Source: Nitrospirota bacterium (lineage in GTDB: Bacteria > Nitrospirota > JACRHJ01). Taken from it: 11,218 nt of DNA. Shown piece after piece: positions 1 to 6,533 of this stretch. The position numbers and the translations under genes were made by a program. How positions within the stretch are numbered: position 1 is the stretch's first letter; each line of letters opens with the position of its first letter. The stretch lies in the NCBI GenBank assembly GCA_021815285.1, contig JAKAHE010000057.1, positions 1 to 11,218 on the forward strand, written 5' to 3'. The notes below the pieces were generated by a model. The model was given only the letters and a program-made list of their open reading frames with translations, did not search any database and was not told the DNA's origin.

Positions 1-1
1 C

Positions 2-259
2 GTGCAGGAGACGCTCTACGGCCTGCGCGAGCTTGTCGAGCCGCCCATCAGGACGACCTGCTGGCTCTCCAACATCTCCGCCGGGTCTGCAAGGGACGTG
101 CGTCCGGCTATCAACGGCACATACCTGGCCATGCTGGCCGGGCTCGGATTGTGGTCGGCATACATGGACGTCCTGGACAAGGAGACTATGCGCACGGTGC
201 GCCTCATAAGGGCGTTTAAAAACGAGAGCGTGTATTCGCAGGTGGACGCGGCGGCATGA
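2..259 (+). CDS. C-terminal part of a methyltetrahydrofolate methyltransferase-like (pterin-binding, DHPS-fold) protein, truncated by the window edge
   Basis: The frame is open from the left edge to a TGA at 257-259, so only the last 85 or so residues are visible and the true start lies outside. The visible part carries an L-S-N-I-S segment (Asn about residue 24 of the fragment), then R-P-A-I-N-x-T-Y-L-A-M and a M-D-V-L-D-K-E motif. This order matches the end of the TIM barrel of CH3-H4folate:corrinoid protein methyltransferases (AcsE/MeTr and MtrH-like relatives), where the conserved Asn in SN[VI]S contacts the pterin. Such enzymes move a methyl group between tetrahydrofolate and a cobalamin protein in the cytoplasm. 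The next gene overlaps the stop by ATGA, so the two are probably translationally coupled. The family assignment is inferred from a short tail; a dihydropteroate synthase-type paralogue is the main alternative. Confidence 0.62.
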   Translation: MQETLYGLRELVEPPIRTTCWLSNISAGSARDVRPAINGTYLAMLAGLGLWSAYMDVLDKETMRTVRLIRAFKNESVYSQVDAAA

Positions 260-1020
260 CGGGATTCAGTCTTTCGCTTTCCGGCAGGAGGGCCGTGGTT
301 TCAGGCTCGTCGCGCGGGGTGGGTTTTGCCGTCGCGCAGGCCCTGGCAAACGCCGGGGCGGACGTGGCCATAAATTATATTGCAAACGAAAAAAAGGCGC
401 AGGACGCGCTCGATTCGCTTAAAAAGATAAACCCGTCTTCAATATCCGTAAAGGCGGACGTATCTACTCCGGAAGGGGCCGGGCGGCTTGTCTCGGAGGC
501 CGAAGAGGCTTTCGGCGGCGTGGACATTTTAATTAACAACGCCCACGGACGCATAATGCGGAATGTGTTTCTGAAGTCCGGTTGGGATGAGCACCAGGCC
601 CACATGGACAGCATACTGCGCCCCGCCTTCCATCTCTCCCGGAGGGTAATAGACGGCATGAAGTCAGGAGGCTGGGGCAGGATTGTCAACATAGGCAACA
701 ACATGCTCATCCAGCCCGTGAAAGGCTATAGCGCCCTCACCTCGGCAATGGGCGGGCTTCTCGGTTTTACAAGGAATCTTGCCGCAGAGGCGGGGCCGTG
801 GGGCGTTACCGTCAACATGGTCTCGCCCGGTTTCGTCCTGACGGAGGAGGCGCCTAACACTAACGCATCCGTGCTTCAGGCCATAAAAGACTCCACGCCC
901 CTTGGCAGGCTCGCCACGCCGGAGGACGTTTCCGGGGCAGTGCTCTTTTTCTGCTCGGAAGCGGGCCGGTTTGTCACGGGCACGAACCTCTCCGTGGACG
1001 GCGGAAGGATTATGGGATAA
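256..1020 (+). CDS. SDR-family (short-chain dehydrogenase/reductase fold) protein with degenerate catalytic tetrad
   Basis: A 254-residue protein of usual classical-SDR length. The Rossmann start is intact, with Gly-rich S-G-S-S-R-G-V-G at 16-23, Asp68 of the A-D-V turn and N-N-A-H at 94-97 in place of N-N-A-G. The late S-P-G-F segment (190-193) and the D-G-G end motif (248-250) are also present, so NAD(P) binding is likely. The active site is odd. Tyr158 is kept, but the Lys of YxxxK is Thr162, the tetrad Ser falls on Asn148 (after N-I-G) and the helix-E Asn falls on Ile120. The loop between the Ser position and Tyr is also two residues shorter than in FabG. The start ATG overlaps the preceding stop (ATGA) with no clear ribosome-binding site, which points to coupling. 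It could be a non-catalytic partner, a cofactor-binding protein or a reductase using other residues; the substrate is unknown. Confidence 0.88.
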   Translation: MTGFSLSLSGRRAVVSGSSRGVGFAVAQALANAGADVAINYIANEKKAQDALDSLKKINPSSISVKADVSTPEGAGRLVSEAEEAFGGVDILINNAHGRIMRNVFLKSGWDEHQAHMDSILRPAFHLSRRVIDGMKSGGWGRIVNIGNNMLIQPVKGYSALTSAMGGLLGFTRNLAAEAGPWGVTVNMVSPGFVLTEEAPNTNASVLQAIKDSTPLGRLATPEDVSGAVLFFCSEAGRFVTGTNLSVDGGRIMG

Positions 1021-1041
1021 GGCGCGGACGGGAGGCCTCGC

Positions 1042-2049
1042 ATGAAACAGGCTTCTCTCTGGGAGCCGCTCGAGGATAAAAAAGTATACTGTTTCCTGTG
1101 CGGGCACAGGTGCAGGATACGGGAGGGTTCGAGAGGCGTCTGCCAGGTCCGGGAAAACCGTGACGGGACACTCTACAGCCTGGTCTACGACAAGGTCATC
1201 GCTCGGCATATCGACCCCATAGAAAAAAAACCGCTTTTTCACTTCCATCCCGGCTCCCGCTCCTATTCCATAGCAACACCCGGCTGCAATTTCAAATGCC
1301 TCTTCTGCCAGAACGCCGACATCGCCCAGATGCCGAGGGACGCAAAGTTCATCGCCGGGGAGCCGTTCCCGCCGGAATCAATTGTGGAAGAGGCGTTGAA
1401 ATACGGCTGCGAGAGCATATCTTATACATACACCGAACCGACCATATTCTTCGAGCTTGCGTTCGATACGGCAAGGCTGGCGCACGAGGCCGGGCTTAAA
1501 AACGTCTTCGTTACAAACGGATATATCACGCCCGAAGCCCTGAAAACGATAAGACCGTATCTCGATGCGGCAAATATAGACCTGAAAGGATTCACTTCCG
1601 ATTTTTATCTCAAGGTCTGCGGGGCGAAGCTCGAACTCGTCCTCGAGTCCATACTAAACTACCACGAAGCCGGGATATGGATAGAACTTACGACGCTGGT
1701 AATCCCGAACCATAACGACTCCGAGGACGAGCTTAGGGGCATTGCCCGGTTCATAGCCTCATTAAGCCCTGAGATTCCATGGCACGTATCGCGCTTCTAC
1801 CCGGCATACAGGCTTATGGACCAGCCCCCTACACCGCTCTCGACATTATCCCTTGCGCGAAAGATTGGCCTGGAAGAGGGGCTGAAATACGTCTATGAAG
1901 GCAACGCGCCAGGACACGGCGGCGAGGATACGAAATGCCCCGCCTGCGGCAGGGTTCTCATTACCAGGCACGGGAACGCGATGACCGGCAATTACATAAA
2001 AAACGGCGCATGTGAATGCGGCCAGATTATTCCTGGCGTGGGGCTTTGA
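1042..2049 (+). CDS. amrS: AmmeMemoRadiSam system radical SAM enzyme
   Basis: A 335-residue cytoplasmic [4Fe-4S]/SAM enzyme. The radical SAM cluster motif CxxxCxxC is at Cys82, Cys86 and Cys89, directly after S-I-A-T-P-G. An N-terminal cysteine group (C17, C20, C24, C34) and a C-terminal C-x2-C/C-x-C group (C299, C302, C324, C326) complete the pattern typical of AmrS rather than of pyruvate formate-lyase activases, to which it is related. Y-T-Y-T-E-P-T (128-134) and V-T-N-G-Y (157-161) are further family hallmarks, and the length is normal. A GGAGG ribosome-binding site at 1031-1035 lies 6 bases before the ATG. The other system members (AMMECR1-like AmrA, Memo-like AmrB) are not in the window. 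The biochemical reaction of this family is not settled. It follows the SDR gene after 21 bp and precedes nrdJ by 5 bp, so it is probably cotranscribed with both. Confidence 0.93.
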   Translation: MKQASLWEPLEDKKVYCFLCGHRCRIREGSRGVCQVRENRDGTLYSLVYDKVIARHIDPIEKKPLFHFHPGSRSYSIATPGCNFKCLFCQNADIAQMPRDAKFIAGEPFPPESIVEEALKYGCESISYTYTEPTIFFELAFDTARLAHEAGLKNVFVTNGYITPEALKTIRPYLDAANIDLKGFTSDFYLKVCGAKLELVLESILNYHEAGIWIELTTLVIPNHNDSEDELRGIARFIASLSPEIPWHVSRFYPAYRLMDQPPTPLSTLSLARKIGLEEGLKYVYEGNAPGHGGEDTKCPACGRVLITRHGNAMTGNYIKNGACECGQIIPGVGL

Positions 2050-2054
2050 GCGGA

Positions 2055-3788
2055 ATGGGAATCGAACTGACTGAAAACGCACTCCGGGTACTTGAGAGAA
2101 GATACTTAAGGAAAGACCGCGAAGGCAGGGTAATCGAGACACCTGAGGGCCTGTTCAGAAGGGTTGCGCAAACCGTCTCGGCGGCAGACGGAATATACTC
2201 GCCAGGCAAAGGACGGGAACGCGAGGAGATTTATTTCCGGATGATGTCGGAGCTTAAATTCCTACCTAACTCCCCGACGCTCATGAACGCCGGCACGAGG
2301 ATAAGGCAGTATTCCGCCTGCTTCGTCATACCAGTGGAAGACAGCGTAAGGAAGATATTCGGCGCGCTCTCCGCCATGGCCAGGATTCACCAGTCCGGCG
2401 GCGGGACGGGGTTTTCCTTTTCGCGCCTCAGGCCAAAGAACGACATCGTGAAATCCACCGGCTCGGCGGCAAGTGGCCCGGTGTCGTTCATGCGGATATT
2501 CGACCAGGCTACAGACGTCATAAAGCAGGGCGGCAGACGCCGCGGCGCGAACATGGGTATGCTGCGCGCGGACCACCCCGACATCATGGAATTCATCCGG
2601 GCGAAGGAAAAGGGCTCTTTCGGGAACTTCAACCTCTCCGTAAGCATACCGGATTCGTTCATGCGGGCACTCGACGACGGGTCGGATTTCCCGCTTGAAA
2701 ACCCCAGGGACGGGCGGATAATAAAGAAAATCCCGGCGCGGGAGATATGGGATTTAACCGCCCTGATGGCCTGGAAGACTGGCGACCCAGGGGTTATTTT
2801 CATAGACAGGGTAAACGCCTTCAACCCTACGCCGTCCGCCGGAATAATAGAGGCGACAAACCCCTGCGGGGAGCAGCCCCTTCTGCCTTACGAGTCCTGC
2901 AACCTTGGATCCGTCAACCTGAGCCGGTTCGTCCAGGGCCGCAAGGCAGGCATGGACTGGGACGGCCTTCGGGATACCGTACGGGACGGAGTGCAGTTCC
3001 TGGACAACGTAATCGACGCGAGCGTCTATCCGCTCCCGGAGATAACAAGAATAACCCGCGCGAACAGGAAAATAGGTCTCGGCGTGATGGGCCTTGCAGA
3101 TATGCTCGCCATGCTCGGCATTCCCTACGACTCGGACGAGGCCGTGAAGCTCGGCGGAGAAGTCATGCGGTTCATAAGCGAAGAGGCTGTGAAAAAATCC
3201 TCGGAACTGGGAAGAGAACGCGGGAATTTCCCGAACTTCAATGGAAGCGCATGGGAGAAAAAGGGCCTCAAACATATGCGTAACGCCACCGTAACGACGA
3301 TTGCTCCCACAGGCACAATCAGCATCATCGCCGGGACGTCGAGCGGAATCGAGCCGCTCTTCGCGCTCTCGTTCGTCCGTCGGGTCCTGGACGGCTCAGA
3401 TCTCCGCGAAGTCAATCGCGTCTTCCTCGCAACGGCAAAAAGGGAAGGGTTTCATTCCGACAGTCTGCTCCGGGAAATCGACACAAGCGGCGGAGTGTCG
3501 AAGCTCTCCGGGATACCGGAAAAGATTAAGGATGTTTTCAGAACCGCCCTCGAAATCCCGCCGGAGCGGCACGTAATGATGCAGGCGGAGTTCCAGAGGT
3601 ATACGGACAATGCCGTCTCCAAGACAATCAACCTCCCTGAGGAGGCGACTCCGGGAGACGTGAAGAGAATATACTCACTCGCATACAGGCTCGGCTGCAA
3701 GGGCATAACGGTTTACCGCTACGGCAGCAAAGAGCAGGTTCTCTCGCGCGCGGGCCAGTCGGGCGCGTGCCGGGTGTGCCTGACATGA
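2055..3788 (+). CDS. nrdJ: Adenosylcobalamin-dependent (class II) ribonucleoside-diphosphate reductase
   Basis: Converts ribonucleotides to deoxyribonucleotides using a radical generated from coenzyme B12, independent of oxygen. From the ATG at 2055 the protein has 577 residues. Visible are N-S-P-T-L-M-N-A-G (about 72-80), the redox Cys89 (S-A-C-F), the glycine-rich G-G-G-T-G-F, N-P-C-G-E at 269-273 with the thiyl-radical Cys271, the second redox Cys282 (E-S-C-N-L-G-S), the phosphate-loop P-T-G-T at 418-421 and a terminal C-R-V-C (572-575) suited to re-reducing the active site. There is no N-terminal ATP-cone, so dATP inhibition through that domain is not expected. An earlier in-frame ATG at 2016 would add 13 residues inside amrS. 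I prefer 2055 because homologues begin close to E-N-A-L-x-V-L-E-x-R-Y-L. The ribosome-binding site is weak, so coupling to amrS (5 bp gap) is likely. Confidence 0.95.
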   Translation: MGIELTENALRVLERRYLRKDREGRVIETPEGLFRRVAQTVSAADGIYSPGKGREREEIYFRMMSELKFLPNSPTLMNAGTRIRQYSACFVIPVEDSVRKIFGALSAMARIHQSGGGTGFSFSRLRPKNDIVKSTGSAASGPVSFMRIFDQATDVIKQGGRRRGANMGMLRADHPDIMEFIRAKEKGSFGNFNLSVSIPDSFMRALDDGSDFPLENPRDGRIIKKIPAREIWDLTALMAWKTGDPGVIFIDRVNAFNPTPSAGIIEATNPCGEQPLLPYESCNLGSVNLSRFVQGRKAGMDWDGLRDTVRDGVQFLDNVIDASVYPLPEITRITRANRKIGLGVMGLADMLAMLGIPYDSDEAVKLGGEVMRFISEEAVKKSSELGRERGNFPNFNGSAWEKKGLKHMRNATVTTIAPTGTISIIAGTSSGIEPLFALSFVRRVLDGSDLREVNRVFLATAKREGFHSDSLLREIDTSGGVSKLSGIPEKIKDVFRTALEIPPERHVMMQAEFQRYTDNAVSKTINLPEEATPGDVKRIYSLAYRLGCKGITVYRYGSKEQVLSRAGQSGACRVCLT

Positions 3789-3792
3789 ATTT

Positions 3793-3813
3793 AAAAACGG
3801 GCCTTACGGCCCG
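3793..3813 (-). terminator. Intrinsic terminator, oriented for leftward transcription
   Basis: Bases 3798-3803 and 3808-3813 form a perfect 6-bp GC-only stem with a 4-base loop. Read on the minus strand the loop is GTAA, a GNRA-type tetraloop, and the stem is followed at once by five T residues and an AT-rich run. Read on the plus strand the stem is followed by CCGTGAT, with no T-tract. The structure therefore suits leftward transcripts, that is the exporter operon ending at 4054, better than nrdJ, although an upstream A-run also allows weak two-way use. Confidence 0.5.
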
Positions 3814-3816
3814 CCG

Positions 3817-3825
3817 TGATATACT
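3817..3825 (+). promoter_or_regulatory. Extended -10 promoter for the ferredoxin gene
   Basis: TGATATACT at 3817-3825 matches an extended -10 (TGnTATAAT with one mismatch). The expected -35 position (about 3797-3802) falls in the hairpin stem and has no resemblance to TTGACA, as is common for extended -10 promoters. A start near 3832 would give a leader of about 24 bases, with a strong AAGGAG at 3842-3847, 8 bases before the ATG. Confidence 0.4.
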
Positions 3826-3855
3826 TTTATCAAGACTGGCAAAGGAGAGGGGAAA

Positions 3856-4050
3856 ATGGCTAAAATTCCTGTGGTTGACAAAAGGCTGTGTTCGAGTTGC
3901 GGGCTTTGCACGGAGATCGCCCCGAATACCATAAAACTGGACAAGGACGACTTAGCCGAGGTGTATAACCCCAAGGGCGACCCGGAGGACGTGATACAGG
4001 AGGCCATAAACTCCTGCCCGCTTGAAGCCATCTCATGGAAGAAGGAGTGA
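3856..4050 (+). CDS. Small [4Fe-4S] ferredoxin
   Basis: A 64-residue acidic cytoplasmic electron carrier. Cys12, Cys15 and Cys18 (C-x2-C-x2-C) together with Cys54 (C-P) are the four ligands of a single [4Fe-4S] cluster. The second cluster of 2[4Fe-4S] ferredoxins is absent, as in the monocluster ferredoxins of Thermotoga and Desulfovibrio type. A strong Shine-Dalgarno (AAGGAG at 3842-3847) supports the start. It could feed electrons to the radical SAM or ribonucleotide reductase chemistry upstream, but that is inference from position only. A 67-bp gap with hairpin and promoter separates it from nrdJ. Its stop is 3 bp from the stop of the convergent gene on the other strand. Confidence 0.93.
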   Translation: MAKIPVVDKRLCSSCGLCTEIAPNTIKLDKDDLAEVYNPKGDPEDVIQEAINSCPLEAISWKKE

Positions 4051-4053
4051 AGC

Positions 4054-4395
4054 TCAATCTCCGGCGACGAAGTCCACGCTCTTTTTTTCAGACCGGGCGA
4101 TAAGACAGACCTCTTTCAGTTTGCCTGCGAAGTTAAGGCACTTCTCCTTCACCTCGGGCGACATCATCTTCTCGGCCAGGAGATATTGCTCCAGCTTCTC
4201 GATTTCCGTTACAAGCGCCGGGACGTCATCCTGCGCAAATATCACGTCCTCCTTGTCGTCGGCGGCCCTCCCGAGGTTCGGGTATTCAGCCGGCGTTATT
4301 ATCCTGCGCCAGAGCGCCCCATGGACACCGGGGTCGAGGGAAAGCTCCTTTATGAACTTGTACTTATCGTCGAACACTACAATATCGAACGGCAT
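4054..4395 (-). CDS. Small protein of unknown function at the end of the exporter operon
   Basis: A 113-residue acidic soluble protein with no signal peptide or membrane segment. I do not recognise the family. The N-terminus (M-P-F-D-I-V-V-F-D-D-K-Y) looks like a short beta strand followed by a turn. The middle is rich in Asp and Glu, residues about 57-100 look mainly helical, and Cys86 and Cys97 are the only cysteines. The start at 4395 is supported by AAAGGA about 8 bases upstream. It begins 15 bp after the permease stop, so it belongs to the same transcription unit. The location suggests a cytoplasmic accessory or a stray conserved protein; there is no direct functional evidence. Confidence 0.72.
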   Translation of the reverse strand: MPFDIVVFDDKYKFIKELSLDPGVHGALWRRIITPAEYPNLGRAADDKEDVIFAQDDVPALVTEIEKLEQYLLAEKMMSPEVKEKCLNFAGKLKEVCLIARSEKKSVDFVAGD

Positions 4396-4410
4396 TTTAA
4401 GTATTCCTTT

Positions 4411-5526
4411 CTATAATGTCCTTTTGAAGGTAACAACGGCCAGCGTCATCATAACTGCCAGGAAACACGTCAGGAACAGAATATCCCCGTATACGGCCCA
4501 TAGGGGGTTGCCTTTGAATATTATACTCTTTAGCGCATGGACGGAATAGTATTCCGGATTAACCTTGGAGAACGCCCGAAGCCACGGCGGGAAACTCTCC
4601 ACGGGATATACCGCGCCGGAAGGGAAGAAGAATATCACGTTCATAAACCCTGAAAACACGCCGACAATCCTGGGATGGTTCGCCCGCCCGAGCATAAGGA
4701 ACATCATGCTGAGAAGTCCCATGGTCGTAAGTGCGAAGACGGTAAGGATGCCCAGGAACCGCGAGATCGAGCCGATTACCGTTATACCGGTTATCAACGC
4801 GCTCACTACATAGACTATCGTCGCCATGAACATGGTGATTACAAACCCGGAGACTACAAGCCCGCCGACAATGTCCGTCTTTGTAACCGGGGTCATAAGT
4901 ATCGCCTCGTCCACGCCAAGAAATCTGTCCATCACGAGGTTGAACACCCCCGTTATCATCGTGCCCATGAAGATCGCCATCACGACTACGCCGGGGATAA
5001 GGGACTGGTCATAGTCCACCATTCTGTAAAGCTCCACCCTCCTCGCCTGCACAACAGTCCTGTCCGGACGCACTGGCACGAATACCTCACGGATAGAGTT
5101 AACCGCGTCCGTGAGCGCAGCGGTCAGAGCGCCCTCGGAAATCTGGTCCGTATTGTCCACGAATATCCCTACTTCAGGATTAATCCCAAGGGCCACCCTG
5201 CGGGAAAAATCCGGCGGAACTATCACCGCGCCCTTGAATTTCCCGTCCCGCACCGCCTCCACAGCCGCGCCCTGGTCTGACATGTATGTAATCTTCACCG
5301 TCTTCGGCCCGACTGCCACGGCCTTCAGCCGCTCGTCCAGCCGTTTGCCCCAGTAGCCGTCGTCCTGGTTAACCACGACGACCGGCAGACCCTTGAGCTT
5401 ACCTTGGAACGAGTTGCCGAGAATGATGAGATACACTATCGGCATGACCACGGCCATGACCATGATGACCGGGTTCCGGGCGAACTTGCGCATGTCGCGC
5501 TCGATGACCGCAAATGCCCTGCGCAT
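4411..5526 (-). CDS. ABC-2 type transporter permease (YhhJ/YbhR-like)
   Basis: A 371-residue inner-membrane protein with the ABC-2 export permease layout. There is one membrane helix at about 18-38 after a short basic cytoplasmic start, a large periplasmic domain at about 39-175, then five helices at roughly 177-198, 220-246, 256-280, 286-304 and 346-366. P-x-G-A-x-Y-P-x-E-S-F-P (302-313) followed by N-P is a family feature of drug and lipid-type ABC-2 exporters. Length is normal. Its ATG shares one base with the ATPase stop (TGATG), a strong sign of coupled synthesis. The operon has only one permease gene, so the pump is expected to work as a homodimer, unlike the two-permease ybhFSR arrangement. 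The substrate cannot be read from the sequence. Confidence 0.92.
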   Translation of the reverse strand: MRRAFAVIERDMRKFARNPVIMVMAVVMPIVYLIILGNSFQGKLKGLPVVVVNQDDGYWGKRLDERLKAVAVGPKTVKITYMSDQGAAVEAVRDGKFKGAVIVPPDFSRRVALGINPEVGIFVDNTDQISEGALTAALTDAVNSIREVFVPVRPDRTVVQARRVELYRMVDYDQSLIPGVVVMAIFMGTMITGVFNLVMDRFLGVDEAILMTPVTKTDIVGGLVVSGFVITMFMATIVYVVSALITGITVIGSISRFLGILTVFALTTMGLLSMMFLMLGRANHPRIVGVFSGFMNVIFFFPSGAVYPVESFPPWLRAFSKVNPEYYSVHALKSIIFKGNPLWAVYGDILFLTCFLAVMMTLAVVTFKRTL

Positions 5527-6530
5527 CAGTTTCTCCCCAGCTTTGTCGGTATGCCGGCGCCAAGAAACAGGCTCACCTTCCTGGATTCTTCCTCGCGTAT
5601 CGAGCGGCCAGTGTAATGTATAAAAACGTCTTCAAGGGAGAGCTTCTGGATGGAAACGGACTTTACCTCCGCGCCCGAATCCGTGGCGAGCTTCATGAGC
5701 CGTGGCGCGTCCTCGCTGCCGTTATCCACGTAGCACCGTAAGTCTCCGTTCTCAAGCTGGGCCTTGTGCACGTATCCTTCCGCCGCGGCCAGGTTCCGCA
5801 CTTTTTCCTGCTCCCTGGACAGGGAAAGTATCACAATATCGTTGCCCGGTATGCCCGATTTCAGCTCGTCCGGCGTCCCCATCGCAATGACGCTTCCGTG
5901 GTCTATTATGGCGACCCTCGTGCAGAGCGCCTCGGCCTCTTCCATGTAATGCGTGGTCAGGAAGATGGTCATGCTGTAGTCCTTCATAAAATCCCGGAGC
6001 ATATCCCAGACGACCCTGCGGCTCTGCGGGTCGAGCCCCGAAGTCGGCTCGTCGAGGAATAGTATCTCCGGCTTGTGCACCAGCACTCGCGCGATGTCGA
6101 GCCTTCGGCGCATCCCGCCGGAGAACGTCGCGGCAAGCTCGTCCGCCTTCTTCGCAAGCCCCACGCGCTCAAGGAGCTCCGAGACCCGCTCCTGCCGGGC
6201 CTTCTTCGGAACCTCGTAGAACTTCCCGAAGATGTCCATGTTCTCGCGGGCAGTGAGGTCGAGGTCGGAGGCCATGTTCTGCGTTACGACGCCGATGGAG
6301 CGTCGCACCTCCTCCGGCTCCTTAGTTATATCGTGGCCGCCTACTTTTGCGGTCCCGGAGGCTGGCCGAAGAACTGTCGTCAGCATACGGATGAGCGTGC
6401 TCTTCCCCGCGCCGTTCGGCCCAAGGAACCCGAAGAACTCGCCCTCGTTTATCTGTATGCTGATGTCGTTTACCGCAGTCAGCTCGCCGAAGGTTTTGCG
6501 TATGTCGAAGGTTTCTACTGCAAGCGGCAT
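5526..6530 (-). CDS. ABC transporter ATP-binding protein
   Basis: A 334-residue cytoplasmic ATPase that powers the permease encoded next to it. Walker A G-P-N-G-A-G-K-S-T is at 37-45, the Q-loop Gln at 84, the signature F-S-G-G-M at 136-140, Walker B and D-loop I-L-F-L-D-E-P-T-S-G-L-D at 156-167, and the switch His at 194. All catalytic residues are present. Residues from about 210 onward form the extra C-terminal domain common in drug/daunorubicin-type ATPases (DUF4162-like). The last 30 residues (basic, after I-H-Y-T-G-R) look like a loose tail. It starts 3 bp after the adaptor gene and ends within the first base of the permease start. Confidence 0.95.
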   Translation of the reverse strand: MPLAVETFDIRKTFGELTAVNDISIQINEGEFFGFLGPNGAGKSTLIRMLTTVLRPASGTAKVGGHDITKEPEEVRRSIGVVTQNMASDLDLTARENMDIFGKFYEVPKKARQERVSELLERVGLAKKADELAATFSGGMRRRLDIARVLVHKPEILFLDEPTSGLDPQSRRVVWDMLRDFMKDYSMTIFLTTHYMEEAEALCTRVAIIDHGSVIAMGTPDELKSGIPGNDIVILSLSREQEKVRNLAAAEGYVHKAQLENGDLRCYVDNGSEDAPRLMKLATDSGAEVKSVSIQKLSLEDVFIHYTGRSIREEESRKVSLFLGAGIPTKLGRN

Positions 6531-6533
6531 GGC

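Noticed and set aside
664..1248. Minus-strand open frame of 194 codons across the SDR/amrS junction
   Set aside because: It overlaps two well-supported coding regions, has no recognisable domain and is typical of antisense frames in GC-rich genes.
2016..2054. Earlier nrdJ start at 2016
   Set aside because: Lies inside amrS, adds residues not expected in the family and has no ribosome-binding site; the ATG at 2055 is favoured.
2747..3283. Plus-strand open frame of 178 codons inside nrdJ
   Set aside because: Arg/Gly/Pro-rich shadow of the conserved NrdJ reading frame, which is uninterrupted.
4058..4089. Possible rightward terminator after the ferredoxin (stem near GGCGACGAAGTCCACGC plus a seven-T run)
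   Set aside because: The stem is short with a bulge, and the T-run is explained by Glu/Lys codons of the opposite gene. A role cannot be excluded but is weakly supported.
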